DNA of 64,000 nucleotides from Marisa cornuarietis (taxonomy: Eukaryota; Mollusca; Gastropoda; Architaenioglossa; Ampullariidae): assembly GCA_004794655.1 (NCBI GenBank), contig SMMW01000619.1:3837001-3901000 (forward strand), given 5' to 3'. The stretch's first letter is position 1, and each line of letters opens with the position of its first letter. Of this stretch, positions 39,660-64,000 are shown in pieces. Position numbers and translations under genes: made by a program. Under the pieces are notes generated by a model, which saw only the letters and a program-made list of their open reading frames with translations, was not told where the DNA came from and did not search any database.

Positions 39660-42600
39660 AAACAGGTATATAAATTAAAAAATTAATAGCCGGTCCACTC
39701 CTACATGTTAGTCAGCCAGCTACTATTGTTTGTTACGGCGTCAGCTGCCTTCCCTTACTCCTTGTTATCATATGCGCAGTAGTCTCCTGCAACACTTCAC
39801 TTTCACCACCTAAGTCGGTCGCTCCTATTCTGCTAGAAAGGTCCAAGTCTCTCAGCCGTACAGCATGACTGGCATAATGGAAGACCTGTACAGCGTGAAA
39901 CTGGAGCAAACATTTACTGTAATGCATGTAAACTAATAGCTTATTTAAATTAATGTGGACTTAAAAGTGGACAAATTTTGATTGAGTTCTGCTAAGACAT
40001 ATACAAATATCTTGCCTCTTATTGGCTTATATATATCATCAATGTGTTTCCTCACTCTTAAATCGCAAGTGATCCCAGTCGAGATCAAAGATCACGGTTT
40101 GAGAAATGCCGCTTTTCTTTCCTGTATGAATGAAAGCTCGATACGAACGCGTAACCACACACATAACCTTCTAGACGATTTTAAAAGTTCACACACACAC
40201 CCTGAAATGCACTAAGGTGTTGTCGGCTGCCTTTTACCCCTTTATTTCTCTCCTTTTCTCTTTAATTATTTCTTATTCTTTCTTCACTTATTCTCGACGT
40301 CGTCGATGTTTGTGTATCTCTTTGATGCCCACATTTGTGATCTTAAAACGGGTGAATGGAACGCTAAGATAGTTATGCTACGGGTTCATGAAGTAAATAC
40401 AGAGTTTACTCCATTTTCCTAAAACTAGCTTTGGACGAAGGAAACCGTGTTAATTTTCATTATCATGAGCTAATTTCACGATCTCACAAAAACTACGCGC
40501 ATACACACAACAGTCGTAAGTGTGTCATTTATTTACTAATTAATTAGTTTAATCCCTTTTTATTTGTATTTTATGTCCTTTCAATCCTATTGTCAGGTGC
40601 CGTGTTTTACATACGTTCTTCCATGTTCTTTAACATTTCCATCCCCCATTGGACAAAAGCATAATGCGTCATTATACGGAATCAGAGTGCCTCAGAGGGC
40701 CGAAAAGTCACTAATGTCCATTAAAAGATAATATAGAAATAAGATAAGGTGGATTATCCTTGGGGGCAACAAGACAGAATTATTATCTGTCGAAAAAGTG
40801 TTTATATCTTGATGCTGTTGTGGTACGTCTACACACTAGCTCTCGCATATATGTATAGATGTTTATATGGTAAAATCAACAAGAAGACGTTCAGAAGCGT
40901 ATAGAAATATGAGAGAAAATTAAAACTGCAAAGAAAAAAAAACAAGGTACTAGTGGTATAAACATTGTCTTTTCCAGAGGCCAATGTAGGCACGGCGTGT
41001 AATGCAAGTGTTGTTTGCATCGCTAACTCCATATGTGACAATGTGTTTGGCAAATGCTGTAAGTATTTAGACACAAAAAGCTTTCTTTTGTGTCTGTCAT
41101 TTTCTGATAGGTGCTTATGATACTCTTTCGTCAAGTTCTTTCTTAAATTTTTACAATATCTACAGCATTAAATGAGAAAAGTATTTTAAGTAGTAGGAAG
41201 ATGATGTTTCGTCTGAAACTTTTAAACAGTGGTTAAACAGTTTTTCCCTCCAGTCACAGGGACAAGTCTCATGCAGCCAATTTTAATTTTATTTGTGCCA
41301 AAAATTATTCTCGTCTGAATCAAAATCTCTGTTATATTCTAGACATTGAATCGACATACAATAAAAACCCCAACTCTATTCCTGGTGTCAGGTGTCATGT
41401 TTTACATCTGTTTTTCCTTGTGCCAAATTCTTCTATCAACCATTGGACAGAAGCACAACGCCTCATAAAAAAGACGTAGAAATAGGATTAAATAGATACT
41501 CTTTTCAGGAAATAAGTCAGAATTAATATCTGTCCAAAGTATATATGTTTTTGCTGTTGTAGTAGACACCCATATATATATATATATCTCTACAAAAAGC
41601 AATAAGACGTTAAAATCTGAAATATTAGAGACAATTAAAACTGCAGAAAAATTAACAAGGTAGGACTGTCATAACCATTGTGTTTTCCAGAGGCCAAAGT
41701 AGGCACGGCGTGTAATGCAAGTGTCGGCTGCATCGCTACCTCCGTGTGTGACAATGTGTTTGGAAAATGCTGTAAGTATCAGTCATGGGAAGAATGTTTT
41801 CTGCATCTTAAGCCTTTTTTGTAGATTCTCAAGGCGGTCTTTTGTCATATTTACTGTCAAAACATTTCTTCACAAATATTAAGAGGACTTCCTAAATTAT
41901 GTACAAGAGAGTACGCGTCAACTCAAATGTTAGCACTTTAATTGCAAATGAAATATCATGACCAAACTATTTCAATTTTCTGACTTGACAAGGCTGAGCT
42001 TCTTTTATTTAAATTGCAAATATGGCTAAGAGGTAATCTTTTTTGAATACTGCCAGCTGTATTGAAATGTCCTTAAATTGGCTGATTTCTTTTCACACAT
42101 AAATTTCCAGACTTTTTCCTCACAGAAATGTAAAAAATCTACAGAACGAAAAAAAAAACAATAGTAATTTGAAATTTTCCCTAAATAATCATAGAATACA
42201 GTAGCATATTTAGTGGTTAACAGCGATGTTTGTATGTGCAGTGGTCAAAGACGGGGAGTCGTGTGCTGCCGCCAATGCTGACAAGTGTGTGTCACATGCC
42301 ACGTGTACTATTGACTTATGTGCCTGTAACACTGGATATACCCGTAATACTGCAGGATTGTGTGGTAAGTTAAAGAGTTTAAAACTACTTGTTATTATGA
42401 AGAATATGGTAAGAGTTGTATCTAGAAGTCGCTTAAGCAAGGAGAAACCCATCTTGATGATCTTTTGGCCTTTTTTAACACTGACCCCTAACTGATCAGC
42501 TTTCTACTTGGTTAACTAAAAACTTGAGAGATTAGTTTCTAAGGTATCTGTGATCATAATAAAAGCTCAATTCTTCACTTACTACCCAAGAAATGAACAG

Positions 42601-43568
42601 TTAAAAATGTCGGTGGGTCACTGACGACCTCACAATAATTCTGTTAAATAAATTACTGATTCAGAGAGCGTATCGTGTATATCAAGTTTTAAAACAATTT
42701 AACTTGTAATAAATGTTGTCTTTGGCAGAGGCAAATATTGGCACGGCGTGTAATGTCAGTGTCAGCTGTGTCACTTCTTATGTGTGCGACAACGTTTTGG
42801 GAAAGTGCTGTAAGTGTTTCTGGTCTAAGTAATCTCTGCAAACTCTGCTATCTTTTAAAATTTGTTCTCAAGTATCTGATAGGTCTGTACCTACTCTCAC
42901 TTTTATTTCACAAAGCAAATTTTTGCATAGAAATAAAAAGTCATTATTTAGTCATTATTTGTAATCGCCCACGATTATGCATATGAGCCCTACATTATAA
43001 CTAACAAACCATTTTATATATGTACTTTAATAAGGTTAAACTGCAAAGGATTTATTGCTAGGTGTGTCTGGCATATTTGTCTTAAATTGTGAAGTTTTAA
43101 TAGATTTTACTTTAGAATGACTAAGGATTTCAAACCTAGTTTATTGATTATATAAGCACATTGCTTCCTTCAAAATGTAGAGACCTTATAAAAGAGCTCG
43201 CATGATTTTACCGTGGATGAAAGTAAGGCAACCATGAAAATGAAAACAAATTCAAAATGAAAACAAAACACAACATTTTCATTTAAAAAAAGAAATTAAA
43301 TTAAAAAAGGTAATTAGCACCGATTCATATTTTAGTAAACTCACGCAAGATGATCTAAGTGATAGTGATGAATAACGGGGACTTTTGTACATTTAGTGAT
43401 TAAGGCAGGAGCATCTTGTGCCAACAACATGGACAAGTGTGTGTCTAATGCAACATGTAGTGAAGCTGGATCATCTTGTGGCTGTCGCAACGGTTACACA
43501 GCCAACGAGGAGGGGCTGTGTGGTAAGTCAAAACGTGGAGGACACTGAAAGACTACATCTGTCGTTTT

Positions 43569-43652
<84 letters not shown>

Positions 43653-43798
43653 CATCCTCATGATCATCCTCATCCTCCTCATCCTCCTCCTCCTCCTCCT
43701 CCTCCTCCTCCTCATCCTCCTCATCCTCCTCCTCCTCCTCCTCCTCCTCCTCATCATCAATCAATCATCAATCATCAATCAATCATCAACCAATCATC

Positions 43799-43832
<34 letters not shown>

Positions 43833-44029
43833 TACGTCGTCGTCGTCAAAGAAAAAGAAAAATATTGAGAAAGAGAAATAATAACTTACGACTGAATTAA
43901 CCTGTAAACTTCACGTTTTTTTCGACAGTCCTTCAGACTAATAACCAAGGGAGGGCACCAGGCATAAGCATGTCTGCTCTACTTTGCATGTTGCTGAGTG
44001 GAATGTGTTTGACTATTCTCATGATATAG
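32184..44029 (+). CDS. gene D: secreted/GPI-anchor-like multi-module cysteine-rich protein
   Basis: Eleven exons: 32184-32238 (signal peptide MEPILYANFVLYLIVAVN), 35212-35301, 35646-35762, 37354-37434, 37687-37809, 40978-41058, 41691-41771, 42242-42364, 42729-42809, 43397-43522 and 43929-44029. Every internal exon starts and ends in phase 1 and encodes one disulfide module. Exons 2, 4, 6, 7 and 9 are 4-Cys 'A' modules (about C-x5-C-x5-C-x6-C). Exons 3, 5, 8 and 10 are 6-Cys EGF/EB-like 'B' modules (C-x6-C-x5-C-x4-C-x-C-x10-C with GYT before the last Cys). The last exon ends in a hydrophobic tail (SALLCMLLSGMCLTILMI), which suggests a GPI signal. Joining exons 6 and 7 creates TAG, so transcripts probably use only one of them, giving about 325 aa. 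I recognise no named orthologue. The protein should act outside the cell or on its surface; its function is unknown. Confidence 0.85.
38230..39473 (-). mobile_element. solo LTR with 5-bp target-site duplication, intron 5 of gene D
   Basis: Read on the minus strand, this 1244-bp sequence starts TGTAACGTACAGGGG and ends GTACGTGACA, giving short inverted ends TGTxACGTAC. It is flanked on both sides by GACAT (38225-38229 and 39474-39478), a perfect 5-bp target-site duplication. It has no internal coding region, so it is a solo LTR left by recombination. It contains a 3 x 23-bp minisatellite. Its start matches the inverted end of the element at 17154-19009. Confidence 0.85.
38877..38945. repeat. 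23-bp minisatellite, 3 copies, inside solo LTR
   Basis: The unit CAGATAGGTGGACACGTTCC (plus CCT) is repeated three times with one mismatch in the third copy. Confidence 0.95.
39614..39658. repeat. (AC)n microsatellite
   Basis: Perfect dinucleotide run in intron 5 of gene D, just right of the solo LTR. Confidence 0.95.
43572..43850. repeat. compound (ATC)n/(CTC)n microsatellite in intron 10 of gene D
   Basis: A long (ATC)n run passes into CTC-rich units and then ATCAATC-type repeats. It produces spurious poly-Ser, poly-Asp and poly-Leu frames. It begins about 50 bp after exon 10. Confidence 0.97.
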
Positions 44030-44914
44030 TACACGCCAACCTGGAATCGTGAACCTAAATATGTCCAAGACCATGACCGTCACAATTTTTCCGTCTATTT
44101 ACTTCATTGAGAGACATTTTAAATTAATATACATTAAAGAAATAATTAGTTTTAAATATTGACATATATTTTCATACTTACTAACAGTTCATGTTAGTAA
44201 ATAATTTACTGCTACCTCTAATCAATGTTTAAATATAGTCCACCAAGCTGAATTGACTGAATTTACTATTTTTCTTTTAGTCTCACTCACAAATTCAAAT
44301 TTGTGAATCCTTTTTTGAATCACCGCTACTGACTGTACAAATGGCTTTCCATACAATAAAAATCAGTTCTTTTCGAAGACTCACTAATCAAAGTGATCTA
44401 AATCAATATCCCTTTACTTCTTTTTTGTCTCTTCACTTTAACTGAGGATCCAGGTCACACTGACCGTGGGGAAAACGAGAGTCCTTGAAGAAGAACTGAT
44501 TATATGTGAATGATGTGTAATTTGTACAGTTGTTCCAATTTTTTTAGACTGAGACTGGTTTAATTTTAGTTTTTAATGTTTTTTGCCAATCGAACAAACT
44601 AGTGCTATCTATTTGTTGTTGTTTTTTCTTATCTTGTTCTCTTGTTCCTTTAATTATCTTAAAATTTCGTAACTGTATACCATTTAAAAAATAAAATAAG
44701 CCTTGACGCACTTGATCTTTGTGGTGTTTTTTTTTCTTTTTGGGCATGCAACGTTAATGACGTATGCTATAAATTAATTTAGGATGGATTTGTCAAAAAA
44801 AATTAGACCACAGTTATGTCCAAACCAAAAAAAGAGAGAAAGGATAACAGCTTATTGCTGTTTTGTGGTCAACAAGACAAAAGTGGATAAATAATGGAGA
44901 GAGAGAGTGTGTTT

Positions 44915-44954
<40 letters not shown>

Positions 44955-45184
44955 AAGCACAAAAAAACGTGGACGCGCCTGACAGTATGAACCTCTGGTT
45001 TTCTGATTTTTTTGCGTGTTTCCTGCTAATATCCGTATCCAGACAGTAGGCTGACAAGATACACATTTGTGAGACAGACGAAAGGTCAGCAGAAAAGGGA
45101 TTCGGTAAAGTATATCTCTACTTCTCTTAAGGGTACAAGGAAGGGGCACTAGCTTTCTGTGACTGTGGAGAACTAATCCAGTTT
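44030..45184. other. gene D 3' flank; no further exon seen
   Basis: An AATAAA at 44355-44360 (plus) is a possible polyadenylation signal about 325 bases after the stop. A (GT)n run lies at about 44925-44951. The remainder is AT-rich with no recognised gene. Confidence 0.5.
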
Positions 45185-46170
45185 TGTCTCTTTATTTGCC
45201 CGTTTACACAAATTCCGCATAAAGCCAACCTCTTTTCACTCAGCATTATCTGTTGACATTTCAGCGTGATAAACAAGTTATTATTCATTTCCGATAAATA
45301 TAATAAAATTCATGATTTGGGCACACTAACACCGGCGCCTTCCCGCTTGATGACTACTACATCGTTTCCACCTGATTTGGTGTAGACGTTATCTGTCTAG
45401 TCTCATCAAGAGGATGACTCTCTTTGGTCTGATCAATAGCCCCTTATCAAGGGAAGCTAATCTAAATATCCTACATCGACAAACAGAGCGAGTTATCTCT
45501 CTTTTCCCGATAGCGTAGGGTATTGTCGGAATCGTTCCAGGCATATGCGTCATTCTTCGTGGTAGTATGAAATGAAACACATGAGCTGGTTACTTACACT
45601 CGTTAATTTTCACAGAAGCTGTGGAGGTTACACACTTTCAGAATGTTCTTAAAAGTCCCATAACACATATAATTGAGTGTCTTGTTTTGTCTGGCTAGTT
45701 TTTAATTATAAATTTGGTGATCTTTGTCTGTGTAGCTGACACTTTTTTAAAATTTACCTTTACAATATCTCTCTGAAATTGCATAATGTAGTCTACTCCA
45801 CTAAAACTGTTTGCCAACATGAATTTTTTTAGGGACTGGGGTAATTGCTCAGTCTGCGGCTGGAAACATTCCGCAGCTCAAAACATATGTGGTTTTATGT
45901 TCGATATAAACCCTAGAGTTTTTAATAATGTAAGATAAATAGAGAAGCCACAACTTAGTTTTGCTCTTTTTAGTGGTTTCCCATACTCCTCTATAAAAAG
46001 GCTAAAATCACATAGGTTAATTATGTAACAAATGCTGGAGACCTCTGTGTACGTAGCTCTAGAATTTTTCTTTTGGTAATAAACACAAAATATACATCGT
46101 AATTAAAACACAATGCAATCACACACACATGCACGTTTCTTTATTCACACGCAACGCACCAGCACACACA
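45185..46170. repeat. segmental duplication, copy 2 (pairs with 23215-24960)
   Basis: The collinear partner of the 23.2-25.0 kb segment, sharing CCGCATAAAGCCAACCT, ATCTGTTGACATT, TAGCTGACACTTTTTTAAA and CTAAAACTGTTTGCCA in the same order. It lacks the extra 0.5 kb and the CA array of copy 1. No coding exon is seen. Confidence 0.75.
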
Positions 46171-47066
46171 AGCACGCATTGCTGTATGAAATATTTAAGA
46201 GCAAACTGAACGGAATATATAGTCTACAATCACTTAAAAAACATTTTACAATCATTTAAAAATCGCTTTTAGAGTAAGAGCATCGTACTAAAAATATTAT
46301 CTATTGAAAATCAAACTAGAGAAAATTAATAATCTTTGACAACGTGCATTACTGAAACGTGTGCACAAAATAATTGAATGAAAATCATAGGCAGCATGTA
46401 ACTTCTTTCCAATGGAGGCCCTTAACTTTCGCCAAACAGTAACGTCTGGTTCATACCGTGAAGATGCAAGATATATATATATATTAATAGAGGAGTATAA
46501 TCAACAAGACATGAAAGGTGTCAGAGAGGAGGGACTCAATACAGAAGATAGTGTGACATCACGTGCACATCACGCAGAGCCTCCATGAACAGTAACTTTC
46601 CTTTTGTAAGAATAAATCAGAAATCTGTTGTTTTGCTCAACATGTTACACTTCATCTTGTTATTGTGACCCTATGGATTTAAAATTAAAGATCAAAGAAG
46701 TTTAAAAAAAAAACAAATGTGCAGAATGAAAAGGATGGAAAAGTGTTGGCTGTTCATTTTCAGATTAACAATGTGTTGTTGTTGTTGTTGTTTTTGTTTT
46801 TTTTGCAGATTAAAATTGGAGCATTGACTTCAGACGACAACACATTTACCTCTTGGCTTATTTTAACTGTTCGTAATTATCTTTTCGATTAATCGGCTTT
46901 TCTGCACCAAAATCTTGTTTAAAAATCTTCTCTTTCTTTTTTTCCCCCTGTTAATGCAGTTGAAAATGTCTTTCCAAAAATGTGCATTCTTTGCCTGTAG
47001 TTTTCCAATTTTCTTACTAATTTGTTTTTTGTTTTTTAACAATTGAAAATGTACAAATGTTTAGTC
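46171..47066. other. gene-poor AT-rich region
   Basis: No exon is recognised. Short A- or T-rich runs and a GTT repeat near 46780 are the only features. Confidence 0.5.
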
Positions 47067-47214
47067 TTAGAAGCTGGTTGAACGGAGTCCATTTTCGGTT
47101 CTGGGGTCTCCATAGGAGATGAAAGGTTGTCTTATGGCATATTTATGGTCACCAAACACGTGATGATAATTCCGGTGAGGAGCCAGGAAGATATAGATTG
47201 GTGGGCACCTCCGT
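47067..47214 (-). CDS. candidate terminal exon of an unidentified gene
   Basis: A good acceptor (TTTTGACAG) opens a 148-bp frame that runs to a TAA stop. Its residue use looks protein-like (charged and aromatic residues; YHHVFGDHKYAIRQP, ISYGDPRTENG, ending STSF). I cannot name the family. No partner exon to the right was recognised, so it could be an orphan or relic exon. Position and composition are seen; coding status is inferred. Confidence 0.3.
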
Positions 47215-47491
47215 CTGTCAAAACCACGGACATTAAAGGTTGAATAAGATAGTTCTTTAATTAAAGAGATGTTCTGTTGTGGGTATAATATGAAAAAAAG
47301 CGATTGAAAGACGAAAACATGATAAAAGTACCTGAACATTCCATACACACTATAGCTACTTGATCAGCTCTACTGGCCATGTTTTGTTGATATAATTAAA
47401 ATGTATACAGGCCTTAAAAAGAGGCAGAGTTGTTTGTGAAAGAACGCGGAAATGTCCAGGTGTTAAATGAACGCAAGAGGCTGTGACATAT

Positions 47492-47510
47492 TTGACGACC
47501 CTGACGTGAT
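47492..47510 (+). other. second LTR-element primer-binding-site-like relic
   Basis: TTGACGACCCTGACGTGAT, just after a GTGACA (47483-47488) that resembles the LTR end, matches the tRNA-Trp-type site at 17273 with about three changes, and the following CAC is shared too. It is probably a remnant of the same element family. Confidence 0.4.
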
Positions 47511-47852
47511 CACACGTGATCTGTGCCGCTGTCACGTGACCTCCGCTGTGATCGGAGACGAGCTCTGCCTCACACGGTTTGCCTGTGCGATGAGAGATTG
47601 TACTTGCTTTTTGGTTTTTCTCGAGCAAAGGAAACAATAGGCATTGTTGACTGAATTGCTTTTTCTTCGTCTCCAGCTCTACGGGTCTGTCATATATGTG
47701 TATAGTGTTTCCTTCTCCACAGTAAGGAAATAGTCTCTAAATCTGCCTCTGCCTTCTTTCTTTCTTCCCCTATTTTTTCATCCTTCTGTCTTTTACTGCG
47801 CTTTTGTATTCAACTTGCCTAATAGGACAAATAAAGTTGGTCATTGTCATTG

Positions 47853-47877
47853 GCCCCACCAACGGTTCAATTGGACT
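47853..47877 (-). pseudogene. truncated A-type module relic of gene E
   Basis: After an intact acceptor (GTTGACAG), the first 25 bases match the A-module relics at 49.0 and 50.1 kb, up to GGTGGGGCC. The homology then ends abruptly at a retroposon-like tail (AATAAAGTTGGTCATTGTCA on plus). Read in the gene's frame it meets a TGA almost at once, so it is either a dead module or an accidental terminal exon. Confidence 0.5.
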
Positions 47878-48353
47878 CTGTCAACATTTTTGTTCAAATC
47901 TGCATTCAAACGTTCCTCTATGACATAAATGAGATCTTCATTGGATAAATCAAGGGGAACATCGACCCGCTAATTCCTAACTAGTTTTGCTAAATATTCC
48001 AAAAAGATTTTAATTTTAAAAAGTACTTGATGACCTGGCGTACGAACCAAGGAACGCAACTGGTAGAGAAATGATTTAGTTTTTAAATTAGCTCTTTTTT
48101 GTTTCTGTACCATTACACGTTCGCAATCAAAAAAGAATAAAACAACAGTACACGTGTATACTGGGGGACTTCTTAAACAAGGCGAGCCATCGACTGAGTT
48201 AATATTTTATTACTTTCTTCATAGACAATAAGAAAAAAAATGATTTAACTTCTGAATGGTAAAAAGAAAAGTGATGAAAAACGAAGGGGATTAAACTTTT
48301 GCATGTAAAAAAATTACTACATATAAGAAACCTATTACCTGTAAGATACCTAC

Positions 48354-63234
<14,881 letters not shown>

Positions 63235-63347
63235 CTATAAATAGTCGGCGGATTTGTCCACAGGAAAGAAGGGGGCTGTCCTTGGTTACACGGAGCACTG
63301 AGACACAGTGAAGTCACACCATTGAATTATCCACTAGGTGATGTTCG

Positions 63348-63995
63348 TCAACTGTCATCTTTTGCCAACTGCTGAGTGTCTTGATTCAGTACTTGTTGTG
63401 GCAAGTCCTTTGATGCCTTTAGCTGTGGAGTGTCCTGCACTTGTGTTGGGCAGATCGTGCGAGCCGCAGGGTCCAGTCGTGGTGCTGTTGTTGCCGTTGT
63501 TGCTGAAGGTGTAGAGTGGGTGGTCGGGTCGAAGATGGAGATAGAAGTCGTACAGTGAGCTTCTCTTCCGTGTGTTAGCTGTTGTTGGGGTTTCTTCCAG
63601 TTTTGTTGTTGTGGTGTTCTTACTGGACGCTGTTGCCGTTTCCTCTCGCTCCCTTCCCGATGCTTTTGAGCTATTTCGTCGTGGCTCATGCCTATCAGCA
63701 TCTGGTCGATGTGACTGACGTTGCCGCCTCTGATCTCTCTCACCGAAAGATCAATCAGCTTCACGAACAGCTTACCGCCCGCCGCCGTCCATGCATCGAG
63801 GACACCTTCGTGTTGTTTTAAGCGGTTAAGTCTTTGCACGTTTAGGTTAGTGAGGTCCTCGCTGATAGCCATACCTGACCCTTTAAGGCCCCTTCTTGCT
63901 TTTAGCACTCTGTCTCTATCTTTACGAGAGATGAATCTCACTATCACCGGTCTCGGCTTCGGCCTGTCTTTGAGCAACCTCCCTACTCGATGCAA
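63348..63995 (-). CDS. L1-like LINE ORF1 protein, C-terminal part (5' end outside window)
   Basis: An open frame of at least 215 codons begins near the right edge. It reads HRVGRLLKDRPKPRPVIVRF followed by SRKDRDRVLKARR, ISEDLTNLNV and AAGGKLFVKL. This matches the RNA-binding and C-terminal domains of L1-type ORF1 proteins (nucleic-acid chaperone of the retrotransposition particle). A Gln/Thr-rich tail follows. The Met at 63995 may be internal, since the domain normally has more sequence before it. It lies on the same strand as the ORF2 fragment at 61.8-62.4 kb, about 1 kb away, so both may derive from one insertion. Confidence 0.8.
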   Translation of the reverse strand: MHRVGRLLKDRPKPRPVIVRFISRKDRDRVLKARRGLKGSGMAISEDLTNLNVQRLNRLKQHEGVLDAWTAAGGKLFVKLIDLSVREIRGGNVSHIDQMLIGMSHDEIAQKHREGSERKRQQRPVRTPQQQNWKKPQQQLTHGREAHCTTSISIFDPTTHSTPSATTATTAPRLDPAARTICPTQVQDTPQLKASKDLPQQVLNQDTQQLAKDDS

Positions 63996-64000
63996 AGCTG

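Noticed and set aside
39733..39927. A minus-strand frame as a LINE fragment
   Set aside because: It looks like repeat-derived coding sequence, but I could not match it to a specific domain.
43494..43764. Long poly-Asp/Glu, poly-Met/Arg and poly-Ser frames
   Set aside because: They are translations of the (ATC)n/(CTC)n microsatellite in intron 10 of gene D.

Overview
This window looks like nuclear DNA of an animal, most likely a gastropod or other mollusc. The reasons are spliced genes with GT/AG introns, abundant CA/GT and tetranucleotide microsatellites, tRNA-derived SINEs, L1-like and jockey/L2-like LINE pieces, a solo LTR, and a tandem cluster of divergent nicotinic-receptor-like genes of the kind known to be expanded in molluscs. 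The species assignment is inference. I see no bacterial operon, CRISPR array or rRNA gene.

Left block (1-20 kb, minus strand): three tandem paralogous Cys-loop ligand-gated channel genes share one six-exon structure. Exons 2 to 5 are 138, 207, 150 and 221 bp in every copy. Copy A (642-3734) lacks its last exon, which should lie beyond the left edge. Copy B (6508-10805; 458 aa) and copy C (13463-19976; 448 aa) read as complete. All have the Cys-loop, the loop-B Trp and the cation-selective GEK motif before TM2. All lack the vicinal Cys pair that defines nicotinic alpha subunits. Two MITE copies and an LTR-element remnant lie in or near the introns.

Middle (20-32 kb): no recognisable gene. It holds dispersed repeats, microsatellites, a decayed SINE and one copy of a segment of about 1-1.7 kb whose paralogue lies at 45.2-46.2 kb.

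Right block (32-63 kb): two related cysteine-rich genes converge. Gene D (plus strand, 32184-44029) has a TATA box, a signal-peptide exon, nine phase-1/phase-1 exons each encoding one small disulfide module (a 4-Cys 'A' type and a 6-Cys EGF/EB-like 'B' type) and a hydrophobic GPI-anchor-like C-terminus. Two adjacent A exons (6 and 7) cannot be spliced together, because the junction codon would be TAG; they look mutually exclusive, or one is dead. Gene E (minus strand, about 63.2-48.3 kb) has five near-identical 150-bp 6-Cys exons and two 117-bp B-type exons, mixed with at least four dead module relics. The pair is a birth-and-death module system with symmetric exons.

The right edge (61.8-64 kb) holds L1-like ORF2 and ORF1 fragments.
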